NCBI RefSeq assembly: GCF_004197395.1
Contig: NZ_SELS01000015.1
Location: 106,902-170,901, forward strand
Source of the DNA: Paraburkholderia sp. UYCP14C
GTDB taxonomy: Bacteria > Pseudomonadota > Gammaproteobacteria > Burkholderiales > Burkholderiaceae
Length of the DNA stretch: 64,000 bases
Direction: 5' to 3'
Positions 36,598-45,791 of the stretch are shown piece by piece. The position numbers and the translations under genes were made by a program. Position 1 is the first letter of the stretch. Each line of letters begins with the position of its first letter. Under the pieces are notes generated by a model. That model ran no database searches and was not told where the DNA came from. It saw nothing but the letters and a program-made list of their open reading frames with translations.

Positions 36598-36897
36598 TCA
36601 GAGCCATCGCGCGACGCCGCCGCGTCGCGAGCAGGTGCCGCTGTGATGCCGGCTGAAGCTGTAGCTGCCATCGCGGCAGAGCGCGCTCGCGCCTTCGGGG
36701 ACCTTGCCCGATAACGAATGGGCCGGCGCATGCACGGTGTTGCCGTCGCGGTTCGTGTACGTGTTGTGGTTACTGAGGTTCGATTCGTCGGGGTTGGTGC
36801 CCGGCGCGACGTAGGCGAATGCCTGCGCAGCGCCCAACAGCAGCGCCGCGGCGATGACCGCGGCTGGGCGCAAGGTCTTGAGGGCTAGGCTCGTCAA
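36598..36897 (-). CDS. DUF3761 small secreted protein
   Basis: About 99 residues. A hydrophobic signal peptide ends AQAFA, followed by YVAPGTNPDESNLSNHNTYTNRDGNTVHAPAHS and the C-terminal CRDGSYSFSRHHSGTCSRRGGVARWL motif of DUF3761, with two Cys that may form a disulfide in the periplasm. No ATG is available near the signal peptide. TTG at 36897 is chosen because it immediately precedes it, with GGGGAG close upstream. Function unknown. Confidence 0.7.
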   Translation of the reverse strand: MTSLALKTLRPAAVIAAALLLGAAQAFAYVAPGTNPDESNLSNHNTYTNRDGNTVHAPAHSLSGKVPEGASALCRDGSYSFSRHHSGTCSRRGGVARWL

Positions 36898-36971
36898 GGG
36901 CTCCCCGAAGCGTCGTGCTGCGTTGTGGTTCGTTGTTGTTCTCGCCAGGTCGCGAGCCGCTGGAAGCCGCC

Positions 36972-38060
36972 TCAGTTCGCGCGCCGTCCCGTCGCCGGGT
37001 CGAAGAAGTGCAGATGCTGCGCGGGCAGCACGACCCGCAGCGCTTCGCCGGCCGCCGGACGATGCGCGTGCGGCAGCCGCGCGGTTACGTCGTGCTGGCC
37101 CCAGCGGCCGTGCGCGAGATTGTCCGCGCCGAGAATTTCGCAGGAATCGACGCTCAGCGTCGCCTGCGGTGCGTCGGCCGTACCCGGGCTCAGATGCTCG
37201 GGGCGAATGCCGAGCGTCCATTCGCGGCCCTTGGCGACTTCGCGGCCGATCGTCGGCACGCCCGTGAGCGGCAGCTTCGGACCGTTGCCGGCGACGTCGA
37301 ACGTCGAGCCGTCGTCGGATATGCGACCGTCGAGCAGGTTCATCCCCGGCGAGCCGATGAAGCTCGCGACGAACACCGTGGCCGGCCGCTCGTAGACTTC
37401 GGTCGGCGCGCCGATCTGCTCGGCGTGGCCCTTGTTCATCACGATCACGCGCTGCGCCAGCGTCATCGCTTCGATCTGATCGTGCGTGACGTACAGGCTC
37501 GTGGTCTTCAGGCGCGCATGCAGGCGCTGGATTTCGAGGCGCATCTGCACGCGCAGACGCGCGTCGAGATTCGACAGCGGCTCGTCGAACAGAAACACCG
37601 CCGGCTCGCGCACGATCGCGCGGCCCATCGCAACGCGCTGGCGCTGCCCGCCCGACAGCTCGCGCGGCTTGCGCTGCAACAGCGCGCCGAGTTCGAGAAT
37701 CTGCGCGGCCGCTTCGACGCGCTGCGCGATCTGAGCACGATCGACGCCCGCGATCTTCAGCGCGTAGCCCATGTTCTCGGCCACGCTCATATGCGGATAC
37801 AGCGCGTAGTTCTGGAACACCATCGCGATGTTGCGATCCTTCGGCTCCAGCTCGTTGACGACCTTGCCGGCGATCGAAATGCTGCCGTCGGAGATGCGCT
37901 CGAGCCCCGCCACCATCCGCAGTAACGTCGATTTGCCGCAGCCTGACGGCCCGACCATCACGACGAATTCGCCGTCGGCCACGTCGACGTCGATGCCGTG
38001 CAACACGAACTGTTTGCCGTCGTAGGTTTTCTTAACGCTTTGCAGAGTCAGTGCAGCCAT
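36972..38060 (-). CDS. ugpC: Glycerol-3-phosphate ABC importer, ATPase subunit
   Basis: 362 residues. Walker A GPSGCGKST (~38), Q-loop, signature LSGGQRQRVAMGRAI, Walker B VFLFDEPLSN, then the C-terminal OB/TOBE regulatory domain typical of MalK/UgpC. It follows ugpE in the ugpBAEC order, 51 bp away, and supplies energy for uptake of glycerol-3-phosphate and its diesters. Confidence 0.93.
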   Translation of the reverse strand: MAALTLQSVKKTYDGKQFVLHGIDVDVADGEFVVMVGPSGCGKSTLLRMVAGLERISDGSISIAGKVVNELEPKDRNIAMVFQNYALYPHMSVAENMGYALKIAGVDRAQIAQRVEAAAQILELGALLQRKPRELSGGQRQRVAMGRAIVREPAVFLFDEPLSNLDARLRVQMRLEIQRLHARLKTTSLYVTHDQIEAMTLAQRVIVMNKGHAEQIGAPTEVYERPATVFVASFIGSPGMNLLDGRISDDGSTFDVAGNGPKLPLTGVPTIGREVAKGREWTLGIRPEHLSPGTADAPQATLSVDSCEILGADNLAHGRWGQHDVTARLPHAHRPAAGEALRVVLPAQHLHFFDPATGRRAN

Positions 38061-38111
38061 GCCGTTCTAGCCTTTGATTATTGAGTGCTTGTCGCGGTCC
38101 GCCATACCGGA

Positions 38112-38957
38112 TCACTTTTCCGAATCGACGAGGCCGCGCACGAACCAGCGCTGCATCGTCAGCACGACGACGAGCGGCGGCAGCATCGCGAGCAACGTGG
38201 CCGTCATCACCAGATGCCATTCGGTCGCGGTATCGCCCGAGGCGATCATCCCCTTGATGCCGATCACCGCGGTGGTCAGCGACTGCTGGCTCGTGATCAG
38301 GATCGGCCACAGATACTGGTTCCAGCCGTAGATGAAGGTGATCACGAAGAGCGCCGCCATCGTGGTGCGCGACAGCGGCAGCACGACGTCCCAGAAGAAG
38401 CGCAGCGCGCCCGCGCCGTCGATGCGCGCGGCTTCCATCAGTTCGTCAGGCAACGTCTTGAAGAACTGGCGGAACAGGAACGTCGCGGTCGCCGACGCGA
38501 TCAGCGGCAGCGTCAAACCGGTGTACGTATTGCTCAGATGCATCGACGACACGACCTGCACGGTCGGGAAGATCCGCACTTCGACCGGCAGCATCAGCGT
38601 GATGAAAATCAGCCAGAACGCGGCAGTGCGAAACGGAAAGCGGAAGTAGACGATCGCGTACGCGGAGATCATCGACACGGCGATCTTGCCGATCGCGATC
38701 ACGAGCGCCATCACGAGGCTGTTGAACAGCATGCGATTGAACGGCGCCGCCGCATTGCCGGTGCCGTGCGTCCAGATCGCCGCGATGTTCTCGAACAGAT
38801 GCGTGCTCGGCACGAGCGACAGCGGCACCGTGAACACCTCGTGCTCGCTCATCGTCGCCGCGCAGAATGCGACGTACACCGGAAACACCACCAGCGCGAC
38901 GCCCACGATCAGCACCGCGTGACAGAACAGGTCGAACCCGCGTCGGTTCTCGATCAT
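38112..38957 (-). CDS. ugpE: Glycerol-3-phosphate ABC importer permease UgpE
   Basis: 281 residues, six membrane helices. The permease EAA loop reads [26 protein letters not shown], which contacts the ATPase. It overlaps ugpA by four bases, indicating coupling. Confidence 0.93.
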   Translation of the reverse strand: MIENRRGFDLFCHAVLIVGVALVVFPVYVAFCAATMSEHEVFTVPLSLVPSTHLFENIAAIWTHGTGNAAAPFNRMLFNSLVMALVIAIGKIAVSMISAYAIVYFRFPFRTAAFWLIFITLMLPVEVRIFPTVQVVSSMHLSNTYTGLTLPLIASATATFLFRQFFKTLPDELMEAARIDGAGALRFFWDVVLPLSRTTMAALFVITFIYGWNQYLWPILITSQQSLTTAVIGIKGMIASGDTATEWHLVMTATLLAMLPPLVVVLTMQRWFVRGLVDSEK

Positions 38958-39838
38958 GAGTATTGAACCCTGCGTTCGATGAAGCGGAATTGCACGACGG
39001 TCAGCGCCACGACGATGATCATCAGCACGACCGACTGCGCGCCCGAGCTGCCGATGTCGAGTCCCTGGAAGCCTTCGGCGAAGATCTTGTAGATCAGCGT
39101 GCGGGTGGCCTGGCCGGGGCCGCCGCCGGTCGCCGCGTCGATCACCGGGAAGGTGTCGAAGAACGCGTAGGTAATGTTGATCACCAGCAGGAAGAACGTG
39201 GTCGGCGACAGCAGCGGCAGCGCGATGCCGAAGAAGCGGCGCACCGGGCCGGCGCCGTCGATCGCGGCGGCTTCGATCAGCGAGCGCGGAATCGCCTGCA
39301 GGCCCGCGTAGAAGAACAGGAAGTTATAGCTGATCTGCTGCCAGACCGACGCGAGCACCACGAGGAACATCGCCTGACCGGGGTTCAGCGCGTGATTCCA
39401 CACGACGCCGTATTTCGCGAGCGCATACGTGACGAGGCCGATGCTCGGGTTGAACAGGAACGACCACAGCACCGCGGCGATCGCGGGCGCGACCGCGTAT
39501 GGCCAGATCAGCAGCGTTTGATAGGCCTTCGCGCCGCGCGTCACGCGATCCGCGCAGACCGCGAGCAGCAGCGAGATCAGGAGACCCGACACGGTGACGA
39601 GCGTGCAGAACACGATCGTCGTGTTGAACGACGCCAGATACAGCGGATCGGCGAACAGCTGCTTGAAGTTTGCGAGTCCGACGAACTCGCTCGACGTACC
39701 GAACGCGTCCTGAGTTTGCGTCGATTGCCAGAGCGCGACGCCTGCCGGCCACAGGAAGAACACCAGCGTGATCAGCAGCTGCGGCGCGACGAGCAGGTAG
39801 GGCAGCGCGCTGGTGCCGAAGTAGGAGCGCTTTTCCAT
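38954..39838 (-). CDS. ugpA: Glycerol-3-phosphate ABC importer permease UgpA
   Basis: 294 residues, six membrane helices. The EAA loop is [28 protein letters not shown]. It lies 72 bp after ugpB and overlaps ugpE by four bases. Confidence 0.93.
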   Translation of the reverse strand: MEKRSYFGTSALPYLLVAPQLLITLVFFLWPAGVALWQSTQTQDAFGTSSEFVGLANFKQLFADPLYLASFNTTIVFCTLVTVSGLLISLLLAVCADRVTRGAKAYQTLLIWPYAVAPAIAAVLWSFLFNPSIGLVTYALAKYGVVWNHALNPGQAMFLVVLASVWQQISYNFLFFYAGLQAIPRSLIEAAAIDGAGPVRRFFGIALPLLSPTTFFLLVINITYAFFDTFPVIDAATGGGPGQATRTLIYKIFAEGFQGLDIGSSGAQSVVLMIIVVALTVVQFRFIERRVQYS

Positions 39839-39910
39839 CGGGATGTCCAGAGTGAGCTGCGACGAAGGGTTCCGGCGCGGGAGCGCCGGAACCCTGCCAG
39901 CAGGCGATGC

Positions 39911-41236
39911 TTAGTTACCGGCCTTTTCGAAGCGACGGAGCAGGTCGTCGCCGCGCGCGACGGACGAGTCGAGCGCCTGTTGCGGCGTCTTCTTGTCCGC
40001 CCACACCTGCTCGAGTTCTTCGTCGATCACGGTGCGGATCTGCGGCATGTTGCCCAGACGCAGGCCCTTCGTGTACGGCAGCGGCGGCTTGTTCAGCATC
40101 TGGCGGATCGCGGTGTCGGTGCCCGGGTTCTTCTCGTAGAAACCTTGCTGGCGCGTCAGATCGTACGCGGCGGTCGTGATCGGCAGATAGCCGGTGTCCT
40201 GATGCCACTTCGCGGCGACCGGCGCCGTGGCCAGATACGCGAGGAACTTCGCGACGCCCTTGTAGACGGCCGGGTCCTTGCCCGACAGCACCCATAGGCT
40301 CGCCCCGCCGATGATCGCGTTCTGCGGCGCGCCCTTCACACTGTCGTCATACGGCATCATGCCGGTGCCGAAGCTGAACTTCGCGTATTTCTTGATCGTC
40401 GCGAGCGAGCCCGACGAGTTCGTGATGATGCCGCAGTCGCCGCTATAGAACTTCGACATTGCCTCGTCTTTGCGGCCGACATAGGTGAAGGTGCCGTCCT
40501 TCGCCATGTTCTGCAGGAACTGGATGTGCGCGACTTGCAACGGCTTGTTGAATTCGAGCTGTGCATCCATGCCGTCGAAGCCGTTGTTACGCGACGCGAA
40601 CGGCGCCGCATGCCATGCGCTGTAGTTCTCGAGCTGAATCCAGCTCTGCCAGCCCGACGAGTAGCCGCACGACATGCCCGATGCCTTCAGCTTCTGCGCG
40701 TCGGCGTGCAACTCGGCCCAGGTCTTCGGCGGCTGGTTCGGATCGAGACCGGCCTTCTTGAACGCATCCTTGTTGTAGTACAGCACCGGCGTCGAGCTGT
40801 TGAACGGCATCGAGATCAGTTCTCCGGTCTTCGAGTCGCTGTAATAGCTGGCGATGGTCGGCACGAAGGCTTTCTGATCGAGCGGCACGCCCGCGTCCTT
40901 GAATACCTCAGTGACCGGAACGATGGCTTTCTTCGCCTGCATCATCGTCGCGGTGCCGACCTCGTAGACCTGCAGGATCGCCGGCGCGTTGCCGCTGCGA
41001 TAGGCGGCGATGCCGGCGGCGAGGGTCTGGTCGTAGGTGCCCTTGAACACGGGCACGATCTTGTAGTCGCTCTGCGATTTGTTGAAGTCGTTCGCGATGT
41101 CGTTCAGACGTTCGCCCAGTGCGGCTTCCATCGCATGCCAGAACTGGATCTCGGTCGCGGCGTGGGCCGCCTGGCTGACGCCGATGCTCAATACGGCGGC
41201 GACGGATAGTGATCGGAACAGCGGCTTGTAATTCAT
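39911..41236 (-). CDS. ugpB: Glycerol-3-phosphate-binding periplasmic protein
   Basis: 441 residues. A Sec signal peptide ends QAAHA, then the mature family-1 solute-binding protein starts [18 protein letters not shown]. Conserved ligand-region segments include [17 protein letters not shown] and [15 protein letters not shown]. It delivers substrate to UgpAE. Start at 41236 follows AGGAGA; the frame is open to 41368 but the added 44 residues would precede the signal peptide. No ugpQ follows ugpC here. Confidence 0.94.
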   Translation of the reverse strand: MNYKPLFRSLSVAAVLSIGVSQAAHAATEIQFWHAMEAALGERLNDIANDFNKSQSDYKIVPVFKGTYDQTLAAGIAAYRSGNAPAILQVYEVGTATMMQAKKAIVPVTEVFKDAGVPLDQKAFVPTIASYYSDSKTGELISMPFNSSTPVLYYNKDAFKKAGLDPNQPPKTWAELHADAQKLKASGMSCGYSSGWQSWIQLENYSAWHAAPFASRNNGFDGMDAQLEFNKPLQVAHIQFLQNMAKDGTFTYVGRKDEAMSKFYSGDCGIITNSSGSLATIKKYAKFSFGTGMMPYDDSVKGAPQNAIIGGASLWVLSGKDPAVYKGVAKFLAYLATAPVAAKWHQDTGYLPITTAAYDLTRQQGFYEKNPGTDTAIRQMLNKPPLPYTKGLRLGNMPQIRTVIDEELEQVWADKKTPQQALDSSVARGDDLLRRFEKAGN

Positions 41237-41480
41237 CGATTTATCTCCTGTTCGGAAGGGCGCGGACGCGAATCGCGCGATTCTATTTGTGTTCGATGAC
41301 ATTCCGGCGTCGGATGCCGGGCGGCGCGCATCATGAGTGGCGGCGCGCCGGAAGCCGAAATTTAGCATTGGCTGTCACGGAAAGGAAATACATGGGCGGC
41401 CGCAGGAGATGGGCGCAGCGATGGTCGATGGGGCATTGGGGACTATGTCGCACCTGGTGCTTCTGTCGATCGCCAATAGA
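41237..41480 (-). promoter_or_regulatory. Upstream region of ugpB with candidate -10 box
   Basis: TAGAAT on the minus strand at 41280-41285 could be a -10. A TGTCAT half-site (minus, 41296-41301) sits where one repeat of a Pho box would be, but the second repeat is not recognisable, so phosphate control is only a suggestion. No gene was seen in this stretch. Confidence 0.3.
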
Positions 41481-41506
41481 AAAAGCCCGCAAAAAGCGGG
41501 CTTTCC
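41480..41506 (-). terminator. Intrinsic terminator of ychF
   Basis: An AGCCCGC-AAAAA-GCGGGCT stem (41484-41502) with, on the minus strand, a T5 tail. It lies 70 bp after the ychF stop. Confidence 0.8.
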
Positions 41507-41575
41507 TGAAAGCGCGTGCGGTGGACAACAACGCGCATCCCTGGCGCGCCGACGTCGTCGCGATGCGGTTCGCGC

Positions 41576-42670
41576 TTACACGTTGAACAGGAAGTTCATC
41601 ACGTCGCCATCGTGTACGACGTACTCCTTGCCTTCCGCGCGCATCTTGCCGGCTTCCTTCGCGCCTTGCTCGCCCTTGTAGGTAATGTAGTCGTCGAAGC
41701 TGATCGTCTGCGCGCGGATGAAGCCGCGCTCGAAGTCGGTGTGGATTGCGCCGGCCGCCTTCGGCGCCGTATCGCCGATGTGGATCGTCCATGCGCGCAC
41801 TTCTTTCACGCCGGCGGTGAAGTAGGTATGCAGGCCGAGCAGCTTGAAGCCCGCGCGGATCACGCGGTTCAGCCCCGGCTCGTGCATGCCCATGTCGGCG
41901 AGGAACACTTCCATGTCGGCTTCGTCGAGGTCGGCGATTTCCGCTTCGATCGCCGCGCACACGGCGACGACCGGCGCACCTTCAGCGGCAGCGAACTTCG
42001 TGACCGCGTCGAGGTGCGGATTGTTCTCGAAGCCGTCTTCCTTCACGTTGGCGACGTACATGGTCGGTTTGGCGGTGATCAGGCAGAACGGCTTGAGCGT
42101 GGCCTTTTCTTCATCGGTCAGGTCGAGCGCGCGGACCGGCTTCGCCTGGTCGAGCTGTGCGCGGACCTTCTCCAGCACGGCGACGTTCTTCGCGGCTTCC
42201 TTGTCGTTGCCCGACTTGGCCGCCTTGGAATAGCGAGCGAGCGCCTTTTCGACGGTGCCGAGGTCGGCAAGCGCGAGTTCGGTGTTGATCACCTCGATGT
42301 CCGACAGCGGATCGATCTTGTTGGCGACGTGAATCACGTTCTCGTCTTCGAAGCAGCGCACGACGTGCGTGATCGCGTCGGTTTCGCGGATGTTCGCGAG
42401 GAACTGGTTGCCGAGGCCTTCGCCCTTGCTCGCGCCAGCCACCAGACCCGCGATGTCGACGAACTCGACCACGGCCGGCAGGATGCGCTCCGGCTTGACG
42501 ATTTCGGCGAGCGCCTTCAGACGCGCGTCCGGCACCTCGACGATGCCGACGTTCGGCTCGATCGTGCAGAACGGGTAGTTTTCGGCCGCGATGCCCGCCT
42601 TGGTCAGCGCGTTGAAGAGGGTGGACTTGCCGACGTTAGGCAAGCCGACGATGCCGCATTGGAGGCTCAT
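41576..42670 (-). CDS. ychF: Redox-regulated ribosome-binding ATPase/GTPase YchF (EngD)
   Basis: 364 residues. G1 [15 protein letters not shown] (~8-22), G3 [10 protein letters not shown], the NxxD-variant N-K-E-like region typical of ATP-preferring YchF, and a C-terminal TGS domain ([39 protein letters not shown]). An Obg-family P-loop protein linked to ribosomes and oxidative-stress control. Monocistronic. Confidence 0.97.
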   Translation of the reverse strand: MSLQCGIVGLPNVGKSTLFNALTKAGIAAENYPFCTIEPNVGIVEVPDARLKALAEIVKPERILPAVVEFVDIAGLVAGASKGEGLGNQFLANIRETDAITHVVRCFEDENVIHVANKIDPLSDIEVINTELALADLGTVEKALARYSKAAKSGNDKEAAKNVAVLEKVRAQLDQAKPVRALDLTDEEKATLKPFCLITAKPTMYVANVKEDGFENNPHLDAVTKFAAAEGAPVVAVCAAIEAEIADLDEADMEVFLADMGMHEPGLNRVIRAGFKLLGLHTYFTAGVKEVRAWTIHIGDTAPKAAGAIHTDFERGFIRAQTISFDDYITYKGEQGAKEAGKMRAEGKEYVVHDGDVMNFLFNV

Positions 42671-42938
42671 GGAAATCCTTCAGTGAATCAGTAGGTTGCG
42701 TGATGCGCTCGACGCTGCGCGCGGATTCGGCAAGCCTTCGCGAAGGGTGGGGCGCGGCAGGCTCAGCGGAGCGGACACGTCACCGAATCGGGGCGTTGGC
42801 TCGACGATTGGGTGCGAGTTTTCACGGAAAGCGCAATTGTAACCCGTTCGCCCGCGCGCACCGGCCGGCGCATTTGCGCAAAGCCACTGTAGAATCGTCA
42901 GTTCAGAGCCGGCAGAGCTCAATTTCCGGGGGAACAGC

Positions 42939-43307
42939 GTGCGAATCATCAAATGGGTCGGAGTTGGCGTCGTCGCCGCGATCGTGGTGGGCGTGGTCGC
43001 GACATGGGTCGCGCCGAATTTCGACGAAGCACAGGCCACCACGGACCGTCAGACGATCGATTGCCTGACTGTCCATCTGTCGCGCTCAGATCGCGCCGAC
43101 ATCGCGCGGTTCGCTGACAAGAACGATTACGACTCGCTGTGGCACGTGTTCGACCGCGTGTTCCCCGACTGCGCGGTGCGCGGCGATCAGCGCGATCGCA
43201 AGGCCGAGCTCGAAGCGGCCGCGTGGCGCATCCTTTCTTCCGATCGCGATTTCACGCGCATGCGCGAGGCGAACGCGGCGCTCGCGGCGAGCGCCGCGGC
43301 GCATTAG
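42939..43307 (+). CDS. Membrane-anchored hypothetical protein
   Basis: 122 residues starting at GTG 42939, with GGGGGAA upstream. One N-terminal membrane helix (WVGVGVVAAIVVGVVATWV) precedes a soluble, likely periplasmic, domain with two Cys (DCLTVH and DCAVRG) that could form a disulfide. No recognised family. The next gene in this orientation begins 234 bp away, so it is probably transcribed alone. Confidence 0.7.
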   Translation: MRIIKWVGVGVVAAIVVGVVATWVAPNFDEAQATTDRQTIDCLTVHLSRSDRADIARFADKNDYDSLWHVFDRVFPDCAVRGDQRDRKAELEAAAWRILSSDRDFTRMREANAALAASAAAH

Positions 43308-43541
43308 CACGACGCATCGGGGCCGCGCGACCACGCGCACGGCACGCAAATGCGCGTGACCGGCAACGCCTGAAGCGCGGGTTGCGCCAGCGGCCGGCGT
43401 CAGACCCGCGCAGTCCCGCCAACAACCTCGCGCTGCGCCCCAACACGATGTCCGGCGCAGGCCCGCGAGGCCCCGCGCACAGAGCCCAAATGCCGCGCCC
43501 GTCGATCCGTCCCCCGCACCCCCCGCGGCTATAATGCGCGC

Positions 43542-44714
43542 ATGAACGCACACCACCAGACCTTTGATGCCGCCGTGATCGGCGGCGGGCTCGTCGGCAA
43601 GACCGCGGCGCTCGCGCTCACGCAAGGCGGACTGCGCGTCGCACTGCTCGCGCAGCCTTGCGCGGCGCTGCCCGCCGGTGCTGTCTTCGACTCGCGCGTC
43701 TATGCGTTGTCGTCGAGTTCGCAGGCGTTGCTCGAACGGCTGCGAGTCTGGCAGGCGCTCGATCACACAAGGCTCGGTCCCGTCTACGACATGCGCGTCT
43801 ATGGCGACGCACACGCCGAGCTGCATTTCTCCGCGTTTCAGGCATCGGTGCCGCAGCTTGCGTGGATCGTCGAATCGTCGGTGATCGAACGCGCGCTCGA
43901 TGCCGCGCTGCGCTTCCAGCCGAACCTCACGTGGATCGACACGCGCGCGCAGGCGCTCGATTTTTCCGTCGACAGCGCGAGCGTCGGCCTCGCGAACGGC
44001 AGCGTGCTCGAAGCGGACCTGGTGGTCGGCGCGGACGGCGCGCACTCGTGGGTGCGCGCGCAGATCGGCTCGAAGATGGTGCGCCGCGACTACCGGCAGA
44101 CCGGCGTGGTCGCCAATTTCAAGGCCGCGAAGCCGCACGGCGAAACCGCGTATCAGTGGTTCCGCGACGGCGAGATCATCGCGTTGCTGCCGATGCCGGA
44201 CGGCCACGTGTCGCTGGTCTGGTCGGCCCGCACCGAACACGCCGAGCAGTTGCTCGCGCTCGATCCCGAGCGGCTTGCCGCCGAAGTCGAGCACGTGAGC
44301 GGTGAACAGTTCGGCGCGCTCGACTGCGTGACGCCCGCGCAGGGCTTCCCGCTTGCCTTGCAGACCGTGGACCGGCTCGTCGCGCCGCGCGTCGCGCTGG
44401 TCGGCGATGCCGCGCATCTGATCCACCCACTGGCCGGGCAGGGCATGAACCTCGGCTTGCGCGACGTCGCCGCGCTCGCGAGCACGATCGGCGACAAGGA
44501 GTCGTTCCGCGATCTTGGCGACATGGTGCTGCTGCGTCGCTATGAACGCTCGCGCCGCGAAGACATCCGCGCGCTGATGATCGCCACCGACGGCCTGCAG
44601 AAACTGTTCTCGGTGCCGGGTCCGCTCGCGCGCGCCGTGCGCAACACCGGCATGGCGTTCGTCGGTGCGCAGCCATTCATCAAGCGCTGGCTGGTGTCGG
44701 CCGCGCTGGGGTAA
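43542..44714 (+). CDS. UbiH/UbiF/COQ6-family FAD-dependent hydroxylase
   Basis: 390 residues. FAD motif 1 DAAVIGGGLVGKTAALAL, the NADPH/FAD motif LVVGADGAHSWVR, and FAD motif 2 LVGDAAHLIHPLAGQGMNLGLRD are all characteristic of ubiquinone-ring aromatic hydroxylases. The position hydroxylated cannot be decided. The downstream gene is dsbC, 206 bp away, so an operon is not certain. Confidence 0.9.
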   Translation: MNAHHQTFDAAVIGGGLVGKTAALALTQGGLRVALLAQPCAALPAGAVFDSRVYALSSSSQALLERLRVWQALDHTRLGPVYDMRVYGDAHAELHFSAFQASVPQLAWIVESSVIERALDAALRFQPNLTWIDTRAQALDFSVDSASVGLANGSVLEADLVVGADGAHSWVRAQIGSKMVRRDYRQTGVVANFKAAKPHGETAYQWFRDGEIIALLPMPDGHVSLVWSARTEHAEQLLALDPERLAAEVEHVSGEQFGALDCVTPAQGFPLALQTVDRLVAPRVALVGDAAHLIHPLAGQGMNLGLRDVAALASTIGDKESFRDLGDMVLLRRYERSRREDIRALMIATDGLQKLFSVPGPLARAVRNTGMAFVGAQPFIKRWLVSAALG

Positions 44715-44920
44715 ACCTCGAGGAGGCGCTGCGCGGATAGCCGATGGCCGGTCACGGGCGCCCGGGACAGGTATCATGACCGGATCGACGCGCTGCGATC
44801 CGCCCGTAATCCGATCCCGATCAAACCTGATCGAGCCTGATTGAACCGACAGGCGGGCCGAAACGCGCGGCCGGAACGTAATAAACGCGCACGATGCGCG
44901 ACTGACCCCAGGATCCCAGC

Positions 44921-45646
44921 ATGAAAAAGACCTTCCGCATCGCCGCCGCCGCGCTCGCGATTGCCGCCGCCACGCTCGGCTGCTCGGCGCAGGCCGACCA
45001 GACCACCGACAAGCTCAAAGCCACGCTGCAATCCCGTCTGTCCGACGTGACGATCAAGAGCGTGTCGAAGTCGCCGATCGCGGGCCTGTACGAAGTGAAC
45101 CTCGGCACGCAGATCGTCTACAGCGATGCGAGCGGCGACTACCTGATGCTCGGCGACATGGTGGACTCGAAGACGCGCAAGAATCTGACCGAGGCACGCC
45201 TGTCGGAAACCAACCGCATCGACTTCGCAAGCCTGCCGTTCGGCAACGCGGTGAAGGTCGTGCGCGGTAACGGCGCGCGCAAGATCGCGGTGTTCTCCGA
45301 TCCGAACTGTCCGTACTGCAAGCAGCTCGAAAAAACGCTGCTGTCGATCGACAACGTGACGGTCTACACGTTCCTCTACCCGGTGCTGTCGCCGGATTCG
45401 ACGGCCAAGTCGAAGTCGATCTGGTGCTCGGCCGATCGCGCGAAGGCCTGGGAATCGTGGATGCAGGACCGTCAGGCGCCGACCGCCGCCGCCACCTGCG
45501 ACACCGCCGCGATCGACAAGAACCTCGCGCTCGGCCGTTCGATGAACGTCGAGGGTACGCCGACGGTGTTCCTCGCCGACGGCCGCCGCCTGCCCGGCGC
45601 CGTGCCGGCCGACCGGCTCGACAAGGAACTGTCGGCCGTGCACTGA
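44921..45646 (+). CDS. dsbC: Thiol:disulfide interchange protein DsbC
   Basis: 241 residues. The N-terminal signal peptide (AAAALAIAAATLGCSAQA) is followed by a dimerisation domain and a thioredoxin domain with active-site CPYC (DPNCPYCKQLE). The C-terminal GTPTVF holds the cis-proline. It isomerises incorrect disulfides in the periplasm. The Cys near the signal end (LGCSAQ) is not a clear lipobox. Confidence 0.94.
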   Translation: MKKTFRIAAAALAIAAATLGCSAQADQTTDKLKATLQSRLSDVTIKSVSKSPIAGLYEVNLGTQIVYSDASGDYLMLGDMVDSKTRKNLTEARLSETNRIDFASLPFGNAVKVVRGNGARKIAVFSDPNCPYCKQLEKTLLSIDNVTVYTFLYPVLSPDSTAKSKSIWCSADRAKAWESWMQDRQAPTAAATCDTAAIDKNLALGRSMNVEGTPTVFLADGRRLPGAVPADRLDKELSAVH

Positions 45647-45706
45647 ACAGTGCGCTGCACGCAGCGCCACGCACGCCCCGGGCGCGCAACAGATGCAATG
45701 TTCAAA

Positions 45707-45737
45707 CGAAAGGAGGCGCACACAGCGCCTCCTTTCG
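45707..45737 (+). terminator. Hairpin after dsbC
   Basis: A perfect 13-pair stem CGAAAGGAGGCGC-ACACA-GCGCCTCCTTTCG without a T tail. It may be a weak terminator or a 3' stability element of dsbC. Confidence 0.5.
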
Positions 45738-45791
45738 CATCGAGCCCCGAACTTCTTCGCCTCACCCTCCTGACACTCCCAAGCGCCGCCG

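Noticed and set aside
36972-41236. ugpQ as a fifth gene of the ugp operon
   Set aside because: The gene after ugpC encodes a DUF3761 secreted protein; no glycerophosphodiesterase motif is present nearby.
41237-41480. Pho box upstream of ugpB
   Set aside because: Only one CTGTCA-like half-site on each strand was found, without the partner at 11 bp; not enough to call PhoB control.
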